A stretch of DNA of 64,000 nt, taken from contig CAXIPT010000001.1 of NCBI GenBank assembly GCA_964030475.1, positions 14,208,662 to 14,272,661 on the forward strand, in the 5' to 3' direction. Both the position numbers and the translations under genes were made by a program. The notes beneath the pieces are model-generated. The model was not told the DNA's origin. It saw only the letters and a list, made by a program, of their open reading frames with translations, and made no database searches. Shown piece after piece: positions 51,264 to 62,052 of this stretch (position 1 is its first letter; every line of letters begins with the position of its first letter). Source of the DNA: Tethya wilhelma (lineage: Eukaryota > Porifera > Demospongiae > Tethyida > Tethyidae).

Positions 51264-52813
51264 CCTACTGTGCTTGTGATGAAAACAACATTCTTAGTGT
51301 CCTACTAATCTTCCAGACAGTGTGTATGTCATGATGAGCCATGCATTTAGTACCTCCAGCCAGCTCTCAAATTCTCTGTGTTGTATGTAGTTCACTGATT
51401 GATAGTAGGGAATTTCCCCCAGTCTGATGTCATTTCCTGTAGTTTTGTTGACCTCTGAACCTGACTACAAAGCAATCTCCTCTATTGTCTGCCATTGTTC
51501 AAATTCCTCAAATGACCTCAAATATTGGCCTGGGAAAGTATAGATAGGACAAATTTTATCATCTGCTCCACATGTAATACTGATAAGGAATACATTTTTA
51601 TTACATTGTTGCATTGGTTAAAAAAGAATTTCTTTTGGCAAAGTATGTAACTAGACTTAGGTGAGTTACTGCTTCCAGAGCGTTTTTACATAGTATATTT
51701 ATGCTTGTCTATGTGGGTAAGAGTATGTATGTGTGTGTGTTCCAACTTCCATGGGAAATCGGCTAGACTTAAATGGACACAAAAATTTTAAAAATGGTCC
51801 TACAAGTCTCTTTATCTGTGCGTGCTTCACAAAATTAACTGAAGTTAATTTGTTGTCATAGATTCCCACACTTGTTTTGTGTTGGGCACAGGAAGTAGGT
51901 CAAAGTTCAATTTAGAGGGGGGGACCCTCTGTTATGCATGTGAATGTGTGTGTTCCTGTGTAATTAAAATGTCTTTCGTTAAAAATTCATTTGTCTGTTG
52001 CGCTTAGGCCTCCCACTTTATTGTTGCATCAGATAAATAAAATATGCTGCCCAGGGTTGAGTGGTTCTCTGTAAACACGAGAAGCCCAAAGAGGTCTGTG
52101 ATCGAAAAAATCCCATTTTCTTGACAATTTCCTTTTGTTTGGATCGATGAATACATTCATGAGTGTGATGAATTATCGCTTGACTGATTTGACCTTTGAA
52201 AGAATTCACTCAGCACTTATTAATTTTTTTTTTGTCATTGTACGTTTCTAAAGAATATAATTTTAACGATACAGCTTTATGTGTGGTCTAGTGTTATTGC
52301 AGACACAACTCTATTCAAATCTACTCCACTCCAAACCAGACAAAAAGAGTGAAGCTCACGAGCACACTATTTGTTTATTCAGCCATAGTTTGGTGTAATA
52401 CAATGAAAGGACGCGATTCCTCTATAGTTACCTGTTAAAATATCATTATGATTGAAGAGTCCCTTGTTTCTTTGTTGAACGTGAAATCCTAGCCCTTCTG
52501 GAACCAGACAAAGGAGTAATCTAATAGCCACCAGACCTAAGTGTGTTATTGGCACTGACTGGATGCATGCTTGACTGATGGCTATTTGATACAGCATACC
52601 TTGCACTAATAGTAGCAGTAAACACACAAAGTGCAATGCATTTATTTAGTATAGTTTTCAGTGAAAGTTATTGTGATACACATCTTTTGATTGCCATTCC
52701 TGTAGTGGCATAGGCTATACAATTAAGATATTTATGTGATGAGTATATGGGCATGGTGTGCAACTTCACATTTTACATTGTTACTGTTCTTTTAATTTAA
52801 CTCTTACCCTTGA

Positions 52814-52820
<7 letters not shown>
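51264..52820. repeat. Direct tandem duplication, copy 2 (1,558 bp unit)
   Basis: Second copy of the unit at 49706, ending GAAGATAGT, directly followed by a (GA)n tract at 52821. Copy 1 ends with the same GAAGATAGT. Confidence 0.93.

Positions 52821-52868
<48 letters not shown>
52821..52868 (+). repeat. (GA)n microsatellite
   Basis: About 24 GA units abutting the end of the second duplication copy. Confidence 0.96.
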
Positions 52869-52871
<3 letters not shown>

Positions 52872-54187
52872 TCAAATTTTTGCATTTCACAAAGTGATGA
52901 CCATGCAATGCTTGTCACAATTCTTCCCCTACAAGTGCTATTTATGAGGTTGATCCTTTGAGTGTGGTTCTTATCAGTTCCAGTCACTCTAGCACACTTC
53001 AGCAAGTTCCCACCAGCCTTCAAAACCACACCAGACACACACTTCCACTGCCTGCAGGGGTTGCATTTTGAGCATGCCCTATGAACTTGTCAAAACATGT
53101 TACTGCTTTCTTTTGAGTGGTGCTCACATGGCAACCCCTTTTGTCTCTTGGTGTCACTTTTTACTCTATTTCTGTTCCTTTTGTTGTGGTCAGTGGATAA
53201 TGGGTTCTTGTGGAGAAGGAAGTGTGTCACCAGCTGGAAGAGTGATTGTGTGTAATTGTGTAGCAACCAGCATTGCATGTCTATAGTAAAGAAGAGCTCC
53301 TCCCTTGGCAACACTGTAGGTTGGTAGGTAGTATAGGTAGTATAGGTAGTTTGGTGTGACAGGTGGCTTTTGTTGGTGACCGAGAGCGCAGGGACTAAAG
53401 GAACTTTCTTGACCAGAGAAAATTGCGTCTCTATTGTCTTCAAAGAGATGAAGGTGGGAAGAAACTGTATAAATTTGCCGTTCTTTGTGTGTATTCTCAA
53501 TAATCATTATTAGTGACCATTGCTGTGCTGTACATGATGTCCTCCAACTTGTGTACGTGCGTGCGTGATATGAGCGATGAGTTAGTGGTGCTTTAAAAAC
53601 AGCAACACGGCAAAACACTGCTTGTTTTGTTTGAAGTCAGCATAGGAGTTCTTTCACAGGGAAACCACTACTGTTTTGGTGTGATTCTTTCTCTCAAAGG
53701 AATTATAAAGCATGTTGTGTGATGGCTTTGTTGGGTATGGCTTGTATTGACTTTACTTTTTAAATTTGTTATTAAATTTTATTTATTTATTTATGTTTCA
53801 GTACTTTCTTCCCTTATGAAATTGTCATTCTTGGCCAGTGCTGTAAACGTGCTTCAATTTTTACATTATGTGGTATTATAACAATAAAACACTTGTAGTA
53901 AATGCACACAGACTCAACATCATCACGGCGTTGCTAGGCAATCAATAGCACCAAAGCATAGTTTTGTGAAAATAAAAGTTTGTGCTTCGTCTTTCACTCG
54001 CCTAAAATTTCACAGCTAGGACATTGTTTGTACTGGTGTAATTAGCTGCTAGGTAACAAAGTCTTAACGTAGCAACCCCCTAGTTTTGCAATCTAGATTA
54101 AATTTTTGCAATTATCACAAAAGTGGTGATCAAACTTGAATTAAAGCAGCTTGATTATCTGATTAGCTAGTAAGATATTGTTCCTAG

Positions 54188-54332
54188 GTGTGGAATGGAG
54201 GGCCTACCTCCCTCAATGATGATAGTGGCTCCCATGGTTACTGAACACACACCAGAACTATCTATCTATCTATCTATCCCAGAGAGGGGTGGGGTCTTAG
54301 TTCCTTACAGACAGAGCATGGTCAGTGATGAG
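54188..54332 (+). CDS. Candidate exon with a coding tetranucleotide repeat
   Basis: Acceptor GATATTGTTCCTAG and a perfect donor GATGAG|GTAAGT bound 145 bases. One base completes a codon, then CGMEGLPPSMMIVAPMVTEH leads into LSIYLSIPERGG and ends YRQSMVSDE in phase 0, which suits the exon at 57002. The LSIYLSI part is encoded by (CTAT)n, so length variation there would shift the frame. Product not recognised. Confidence 0.45.
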
Positions 54333-56657
54333 GTAAGTTGTCTAGTTGTGGAGAGGCCAACTAGCCAAGAGTGGTTAAGTGGGCTACCCTACAGATTCTT
54401 TGGTTGCTATAGTGACACTTAGTGGTTTTGTTGTGATACATACCTCACACTCAGTGGTGTATATACATTGTACCTGTGTGGTGTTTGAGAACTGTGACCT
54501 CATCTTTTGTGTAGTGTATATGTGCTGTTACTTAACTAAAGCCTTACTCCAACCTGAACTAAACTATTGGGGAGAAAAATGTGGATTATTTCTGAACTCA
54601 TAACCCACTTTGAAAGGCTGATGTTTAATTTGCTTAACTCTCAACCAAACCATGAAGTCAATATTACCACTGATAACCTTGGGACAAACAAACCTGCGAA
54701 ACAATGGTCAAGGGACATGTATAGTTGCTATGGAAAAAAGAAATCAATGTCTAGCAATTCGGACTTGCCCCTTAGAAGTCAAACTGTCTCCAATAGTTGG
54801 TCAGATCACATGCTTGGCTCCTGCAAGCACGTCATCACCACATCTATACTATCACCATCGCTTCTATAGAATTATTACCCACAAGTCATAGTTACGCTAA
54901 CATGACCTAATCTTTGTACTTTTAAAATATTTTGGGGGAGGACGGGAATAGAATGAGATTAATTTAAGAGTTTTTGGGTCGAAAACGAACTAACTGTGGG
55001 AAAGCCAGAGGGAGAGACTCTGGGAGGAATGGGACATATTGATATTCTCTCCCAACCCATGATAAGGTGTCTTCGTTTCAATACATTGAAACTGGCCTAT
55101 ATAAACTGTTAAAGTTGAGATTGTGGTATTGTATGCTATTGCCCATCGATATGGGATCAATATAAACACACCACACTTTAATGTAAGACCAGAGATAATC
55201 TACATATAGTTATACACTCGGTCAAATTACCAAAAGAACAAAATTAATTGCGTGTCAAATTTCCAAAAACGAAAGTTTTTGTTTACAATGGACTCAATAT
55301 ACATGTGTACTCATGAGGTTTGCTTCAGAGCGATTTGGTCGGTGGATCATTACTTGCTTGTGTACTCTAGCGGAGAAGACAACACGTCTGTTTATTGTTT
55401 AGTCGGCCATAGTATACAATAACTGGAGAAGACTCCCCGGGCCTTTCCCTATCCAATTTTCCAGTGCATGTTTGTACTCCTCGGACAAAGTGAAAGTGTG
55501 TACTGTATATGGCAGCCTAGCTCATACACATTGTGGTCTGTATGGAATTGGTAGTAGTTTGTTGTGAGTATGTAATATGTAATATGTATATAGAGACATC
55601 TTGTCTGTTGGCGGGTTTTTTTTTTGTTTGTTTTTGTTTTTTTTTTAATAATTTATGATGAGTATGTCATAAAATTGTCTGTGGTCGACCACATTCTATA
55701 GTATTGAGACTAGTCATTCATCTGTCCTGTAGGTCAAATTAAGTGAGACCTTGGATTGCTTTCGGTTGTTTTGACACTGGGTCACAGGCACATGTGTCTT
55801 ATAATTATACGACTTAGGGTAGCACTCAGACACTCAGACAATCAGCTAGGTTTGTTTGTTTAGAATTTTTGTTTCGGTGATCAGTCTGAGAGGGTGAAAG
55901 GCTGGGTTTGGTGTCAGATGGTTCAGTGGAGAGTGTAACTATTTACTCTCTTTGTTGTCAAGAATGTATGAATAAACCATGAATATACTTTGTATGCTAG
56001 CGTTACATATTCATTAGTGGTGGGAATCGAAGTGTTGTTAGTGACGGTGTATGATGCTACTATTGGGAAATTATCTTCCGCATTCTACGCCAATATATCC
56101 TATTTCACTCTACCTATAGTTGTATTGTATGATATCATGTGAGCGCGTGCTGGTGGATTTAAAGGCTTCCTTGGTTTAATTTTTGGAAAATGGAGGAATC
56201 TGAACCCACCTACACAAAATGCACTTTAGCTGTTCTAATTTCCTGTACTTAGAGGCAAAAAAAAACTGTCAGTTAAGATTCCACCACCCACCTAAAGTTA
56301 GCTCCAACTGTTGCATGGATTCTAATAATTAAGGAACTCTGATGGTTAATAATTGTTTTTTTTAGTTGATTCAGACGTCTGTTTGACGTACATGGTCACT
56401 GACAGGGAGAGGAAGCTATTAGTGCTGCCACCTACTTCTGAGAATTGATTCAAATGCTCTATTTGCTCTGGGATAATGATGATCACATTTCCATTTTGAG
56501 TGTAGAGCTCTACCATTGTGTGAAATGAAATGATGTATCCCAGTTATTCTACTTCCTTGTGTATACTGGCTAAAAACCTTTTTAATTTTCCCAATAACTT
56601 ACACTCTGTACTCTTCCTTGTTACAATTACATGTCTGCCCATTTGGATAAAAAAAAG

Positions 56658-56774
56658 CTAGGAAAAATTGTACAAAGAGAATGGAATTTAGTAAGAATTG
56701 TATTTTCTGTAGCATTGCAAGTTCCAGATGATTGTGTCTTTGCCAGTTTACCTGGAAGAACCTTCCAGCTGAAG
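56658..56774 (+). CDS. Weak candidate exon
   Basis: A phase 0/0 block of 39 codons ends SVALQVPDDCVFASLPGRTF then QLK at donor CTGAAG|GTAGAG. The entry AG at 56656-56657 lies after an A run and lacks a pyrimidine tract. Entry at 56713 or 56722 has better upstream sequence but needs phase 1. Confidence 0.22.
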
Positions 56775-57001
56775 GTAGAGCTTGGCTTCTGTCCTTTTGG
56801 TTGCCTACTGTTGACTGTGGCTCTCGCTACTAGCCTAGCACCTTTCAAGTCACATCCTGTAGACTAATAGAAGAGGAAATTGAGACCATGTGTTGTTGAT
56901 TGAGTTTTCAGCTCTTCCTCTTCTGTATTTACTGATATTTATTGCTAAAATTGTATTATTGTGCTCCATAATTAATTCTCCATTTTTATGCACAACTTTA
57001 G

Positions 57002-57778
57002 GTAAGCCCAAAGCACCAACGTACACCTCTGAAAAAGTCAGGAGCAAGTAAACTAGTCAATCCAATCGATGGAAAGAAACATCAACTGAAAAAATTGCCA
57101 CGTCTTCAGCAACCCAGTCAGAGACCAAGTGGGATCCACAACATTCCTTATGTGGCAGCTGTACACCCCAAGGCAAAAACCACTCATCACTTGCTTAACA
57201 AAGGACAACCAATGTCACACTACCACCATCCTCCAGTTCACCAAGAACATGTCAGCGTTGTACCACATGCACCATCCAATGCACACCACCCACTGCCACA
57301 ACCATTGTCATCATCATCACTGCCTGAAAGCTTCAACCGGCAACCTCACTCATCGGCACCACTCACTTCAAGAGACCACCCCTCAATCCCCCCATCTCAT
57401 CATGGGCAAATTGGAGGATCCTACCCATCATTAGTGCATGCCCATCAGAATAATACATTTCCTCCTACAATGGCCATTCCCCTTGGTGCTCCCTGCATCA
57501 GGCCTTCTCCTCTCGGTATCCAGACTGACCTTCCACCAGGAGGGACTGGGACACAACCCCCACTAGTCTTGTCACTAGCATCGCCACAGTCATTGAAACC
57601 CGACCCCAGTCTACCTGTGGCAACTGCTGATGTGTGTCTACAGACCAGTGACCATCTGATGAGTCCCAGGAGAGGTAGGAGTCACAGTGATAGTCCTCCT
57701 GGCCCTCAAGGCTCGGTGCTTTCACCGTCACCAGAGGAAATGACTCAAGAAAATGAAGGAAGTGGGAGTTTGGAGATG
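57002..57778 (+). CDS. TALPID3: TALPID3-like exon, Pro/Ser/His-rich tail with MAIPLG
   Basis: Acceptor TTATGCACAACTTTAG and donor GAGATG|GTGAGT bound 259 codons, phase 0 at both ends. It starts VSPKHQRTPLKKSGASK, has a basic stretch (GKKHQLKKLPRLQQ), long His/Pro/Ser-rich sequence, then FPPTMAIPLGAPCIRPSPL and a Ser/Pro end (SPRRGRSHSDSPPGPQ). Vertebrate TALPID3, as I recall it, has a TLKKG phrase in a Pro/Lys-rich stretch and then PMAI.LG further on, in this order. No transmembrane or catalytic motif is seen. Confidence 0.72.
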
Positions 57779-58752
57779 GTGAGTGTTGAGGTAGTGATGG
57801 AGTGTGTGGTTGTTTGTTCACCTGCCTGAGACAGCTGTCAGTATCCTTTAGGTGGGCTTACAGTACTTTTCCTTTGCCTTTCCACCTTATTGTGTGCATG
57901 TATGTGAATACCACTAACTCCAACTTTAGTGGTGATTGTCACTTACATTTCCACTTTTCCTTCCCCAGAAATGGCAGCTAGTTATGTGTGATATCATTGT
58001 GGTGTTTGGGTGTGTGTACTTGTGCCTTCCTGCTCTATCAGCATGCATGGAATAGCAAGCAAGAGACTTTTGTTTGCGCTGCTCTGTAATTTCCAGGATA
58101 TGTTAATGATCGCCTTTCACATGGCCTTATTGATGGAAATGAGAAAATGCAGATGTCATTGTTGACAGGATGTTGTGAATGTGCCCAATTAAGGCTATAA
58201 TAGTCCAATATTTAATAGGTTTGTTGTTCTCAGCTATTTTTTTTCTAAAATTTTCCCTTCTAGCAGCAGATAATTATTGTACGGTACCTTTTGATGATTT
58301 GGTAGTACCCGTATTGAAACTGGTCCTTTCATTTGTATGTATTTTAATGCCTCATTTTCTTTTACTTTATTCATTAACACTATTCGCTATGTTTGTGTGC
58401 ATATGTATATAGGTATGTGTAGTTTAACAATCTTGTGCAAAAAGGATTACCCAGGTGTCAAAATGTGCTACAGACAAAAGCATTAATTTTTATTTGCACC
58501 TCAAAAACAAAGCCTTGTTTCAAAACGTGTTGTTAACACATGACCTTATATGTCACACACACCTGTTTGCAATGATGTATTCAGCACATTATTTGGTTGA
58601 GGATATTTATTGCACAGTAGCTGATATGTTGTACACCTATGCCAGTACTATTATACTGCATAGCTAGTCTTGCAAACCACCCATCTCCTTCATTCTGGAC
58701 CACCAGAAGACGCTATAAGGTGTGAGTCCTTCACAAGAGAGGCTTGATATTT

Positions 58753-58800
<48 letters not shown>

Positions 58801-58889
58801 CCCTTCTTCCCCTACTTAAATATGTTGGCAATTTCTCATCTATGTAGCTATACAGTGTGGAAGGAGGCCCAGGCATGGTTAGAATAAGT
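57779..58889 (+). other. Intron or flanking sequence
   Basis: Non-coding AT-rich sequence after the Pro-rich exon. A coding-like stretch at 58097-58170 (YVNDRLSHGLIDGNEKMQMS) has a TTTCCAG acceptor but no acceptable donor. A (CA)n tract lies at 58753-58798. Confidence 0.45.
58753..58798 (+). repeat. (CA)n microsatellite
   Basis: About 23 CA units. Confidence 0.96.
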
Positions 58890-60471
58890 TTCAATTGAGT
58901 TCACTATCCTATAGATCTGCGAAATGACGAGGCACCATGGTATTGTGATATTGTCAGAGTGGAGGATGTTTACGTTGGGTGGAGGAGGGGGCACTTATAC
59001 AACCTCCCCCTCTAATTAACTAATTAAAGTGATGTTCACAGTTTTGAAGCTTTTGAGTAAAGGGGTAGACAAATTATTGCTTCTGTTTGCCAGACATTTT
59101 TTTTTTGCGAATGCCCTACAATGCAAAGTGGCTTTTGTGAGCATGCTCGTTGCTAGGTGTGATACTTCCTCCCTCTGCGAGGGAGAGCCACATCAAAACC
59201 AACGGAGTGTGGTAGCCACTTTTTGTTCTTTTGGTGCTTGAGTGGAATATTTCATGGTTTGTGTAAATAACTCTCAACAAAACAAGTCCTTTATTCAGTG
59301 GTATGTAAACACATGTTGTAATGCTTTTCATTAATAAAAGAAACTATTCAATTGTAAGTGGTGCAAGAATCTGGATATCTGCCAAGCTATCAATCAACCA
59401 ATAACAAAAAAACTAACAAGATCTTTTACACACACCACGATCGAGCTTCCACGTCTTATTATTTCAAACAATGCTTCCCACTCAGCGCTCTCATTACTCA
59501 TTGCACACTCTGGAATGCTTTGTCTCTCATCTTCTAATTTGCGTCAATTTCTTTCCCTCTTTCAAAGTGTTTGTTCGTAAAAATTTTCCCATGAATACGA
59601 TAGGAGTAATTGTTTTTGAATTGTTTGTGTATGATGTTGAATATTATGACTTGAATACCCTCACATGCAAACACAGAGTGGGCGTATGTGGTAGATAGGT
59701 ACTAACCCAGCATCGTATAGTTTGCCGGTCGGGTTTTATTTCTAGCCACATGTGCTGTTGACTCTTTGTGTTTAGGGTCAGCCGGGACCTTGATTGATTA
59801 ACATCAGAGTAAATATTGTGCCTTATTGGGTAGTGTTAATATTGAATGTGAACAGGAACTAATAGTGCACTGACTGTGTTTACATGCACTCCCCGATTTC
59901 ATCATGCATTACCCAATTCAGTCTCCATGGAAACAACAGCATACTACCTGGTGCCATGCCCAGTTAGATGCAATGAATGCTTACAAGTGGCCACGATAGT
60001 CCCTTCTCTGTGGCTATTGCTGCAAACATTAGTGCTTCTGTAGATCCATTGGAAAGAACCTGAGGCATTTACTATCAGTAGGGAGATCTTCCCTGCCTCA
60101 GCACCATGGTTGGAATAGTACAATGGAAGGACTTTCCCCCACTGCATGTTCAGTTCTACATGCACATATGGATGCAGCTCTTCCGGTTTTACGTTGATTT
60201 GGTACTCCAGCTGGCCTGTGGTTCTAGTGATCTCACATTGTTCTCTTCCGACCTGTGTCTTATTGTTTGTTTTCACTGGCCACAGAAGCACTCTTTGATG
60301 CTGCCTACCTACGTGCGGTTTTTCGAGAGTATGACCACTTTCTCTTGTTATTGATGTGACATTTTCAACCATGCTTGCAACCACCGTGTACCGAGTAGTA
60401 CGGATGGTTCTTTTTTTGTTCTTCTACATCTGATCTAGTGTGTGCAGATGTGTAGTATTGTGTGTACCAAA
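58890..60471. repeat. Direct tandem duplication, copy 1 (1,582 bp unit)
   Basis: The unit from TTCAATTGAGTTCACTATCC to GTGTGTACCAA recurs directly downstream with a constant offset of 1,582. All ORFs inside appear in both copies with identical translations, so divergence is nil or close to it. Confidence 0.94.
59944..60384 (-). CDS. Unrecognised minus-strand ORF, copy 1
   Basis: A 146-codon open frame on the minus strand reads ENVTSITRESGHTLEKPHVG, later INVKPEELHPYVHVELNMQW and ends LTGHGTR just before CACCAG|GTAGTA, a plausible donor on that strand. The frame stays open about 15 codons upstream of the listed start, so it could be an internal exon. I recognise no family, no signal peptide and no membrane segment. 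It is the longest open frame in the region without a family match. A chance ORF is possible. Confidence 0.3.
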   Translation of the reverse strand: MVASMVENVTSITRESGHTLEKPHVGRQHQRVLLWPVKTNNKTQVGREQCEITRTTGQLEYQINVKPEELHPYVHVELNMQWGKVLPLYYSNHGAEAGKISLLIVNASGSFQWIYRSTNVCSNSHREGTIVATCKHSLHLTGHGTR

Positions 60472-62052
60472 TTCAATTGAGTTCACTATCCTATAGATCT
60501 GCGAAATGACGAGGCACCATGGTATTGTGATATTGTCAGAGTGGAGGATGTTTACGTTGGGTGGAGGAGGGGGCACTTATACAACCTCCCCCTCTAATTA
60601 ACTAATTAAAGTGATGTTCACAGTTTTGAAGCTTTTGAGTAAAGGGGTAGACAAATTATTGCTTCTGTTTGCCAGACATTTTTTTTTTGCGAATGCCCTA
60701 CAATGCAAAGTGGCTTTTGTGAGCATGCTCGTTGCTAGGTGTGATACTTCCTCCCTCTGCGAGGGAGAGCCACATCAAAACCAACGGAGTGTGGTAGCCA
60801 CTTTTTGTTCTTTTGGTGCTTGAGTGGAATATTTCATGGTTTGTGTAAATAACTCTCAACAAAACAAGTCCTTTATTCAGTGGTATGTAAACACATGTTG
60901 TAATGCTTTTCATTAATAAAAGAAACTATTCAATTGTAAGTGGTGCAAGAATCTGGATATCTGCCAAGCTATCAATCAACCAATAACAAAAAAACTAACA
61001 AGATCTTTTACACACACCACGATCGAGCTTCCACGTCTTATTATTTCAAACAATGCTTCCCACTCAGCGCTCTCATTACTCATTGCACACTCTGGAATGC
61101 TTTGTCTCTCATCTTCTAATTTGCGTCAATTTCTTTCCCTCTTTCAAAGTGTTTGTTCGTAAAAATTTTCCCATGAATACGATAGGAGTAATTGTTTTTG
61201 AATTGTTTGTGTATGATGTTGAATATTATGACTTGAATACCCTCACATGCAAACACAGAGTGGGCGTATGTGGTAGATAGGTACTAACCCAGCATCGTAT
61301 AGTTTGCCGGTCGGGTTTTATTTCTAGCCACATGTGCTGTTGACTCTTTGTGTTTAGGGTCAGCCGGGACCTTGATTGATTAACATCAGAGTAAATATTG
61401 TGCCTTATTGGGTAGTGTTAATATTGAATGTGAACAGGAACTAATAGTGCACTGACTGTGTTTACATGCACTCCCCGATTTCATCATGCATTACCCAATT
61501 CAGTCTCCATGGAAACAACAGCATACTACCTGGTGCCATGCCCAGTTAGATGCAATGAATGCTTACAAGTGGCCACGATAGTCCCTTCTCTGTGGCTATT
61601 GCTGCAAACATTAGTGCTTCTGTAGATCCATTGGAAAGAACCTGAGGCATTTACTATCAGTAGGGAGATCTTCCCTGCCTCAGCACCATGGTTGGAATAG
61701 TACAATGGAAGGACTTTCCCCCACTGCATGTTCAGTTCTACATGCACATATGGATGCAGCTCTTCCGGTTTTACGTTGATTTGGTACTCCAGCTGGCCTG
61801 TGGTTCTAGTGATCTCACATTGTTCTCTTCCGACCTGTGTCTTATTGTTTGTTTTCACTGGCCACAGAAGCACTCTTTGATGCTGCCTACCTACGTGCGG
61901 TTTTTCGAGAGTATGACCACTTTCTCTTGTTATTGATGTGACATTTTCAACCATGCTTGCAACCACCGTGTACCGAGTAGTACGGATGGTTCTTTTTTTG
62001 TTCTTCTACATCTGATCTAGTGTGTGCAGATGTGTAGTATTGTGTGTACCAA
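60472..62052. repeat. Direct tandem duplication, copy 2 (1,582 bp unit)
   Basis: Second copy of the unit at 58890, ending ACCAA at 62052, after which unique sequence (CATCCTGTCTC) begins. Confidence 0.94.
61526..61966 (-). CDS. Unrecognised minus-strand ORF, copy 2
   Basis: Same 146-codon frame as at 59944-60384, identical in translation. If the unit is an assembly duplicate only one of the two exists. Confidence 0.28.
   Translation of the reverse strand: MVASMVENVTSITRESGHTLEKPHVGRQHQRVLLWPVKTNNKTQVGREQCEITRTTGQLEYQINVKPEELHPYVHVELNMQWGKVLPLYYSNHGAEAGKISLLIVNASGSFQWIYRSTNVCSNSHREGTIVATCKHSLHLTGHGTR

Larger units (their letters stand above)
44579..57001 (+). other. Twelve-kilobase intron region with weak candidate exons
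   Basis: It holds (CA)n at 44851-44914, a hairpin at 45099-45169, (TG)n at 45434-45474 and 47492-47522, a direct tandem duplication at 49706-52820, (GA)n at 52821-52868 and candidate exons at 46607, 48999, 54188 and 56658. The sequence 54900-56600 shows nothing recognisable except T runs near 55617-55645. Confidence 0.5.
1128..57778 (+). other. TALPID3: Gene locus: multi-exon TALPID3 (KIAA0586)-like gene
   Basis: Extent of a split gene assembled by eye from exon-like blocks with AG acceptors and GT donors. TALPID3 proteins sit at the distal centriole, help dock ciliary vesicles and support ciliogenesis and, in vertebrates, Hedgehog signalling. What is seen: fourteen exons from 1128 to 44578 join with matching phases at every junction, and a 259-codon phase 0/0 exon follows at 57002. 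What comes from family memory: the order of an SPSG plus Ala/Thr-rich stretch, a LQKLEE coil, a helix starting AAKVLTNVKQSRREME, and a late MAIPLG motif matches vertebrate TALPID3. The start codon, stop codon and joins between 44.6 and 57 kb are unresolved, and the gene may continue past the window. The long linkers are Ser/Pro/Thr-rich and diverge from the vertebrate protein. Another coiled-coil centrosomal protein remains possible. Confidence 0.62.

Noticed and set aside
58097..58170. Open stretch YVNDRLSHGLIDGNEKMQMS after TTTCCAG
   Set aside because: It needs phase 1 entry while the previous exon ends in phase 0, and no donor follows.
4925..58798. CRISPR-like or satellite array
   Set aside because: Repeats are simple dinucleotide tracts or single tandem duplications, with no repeat-spacer structure.
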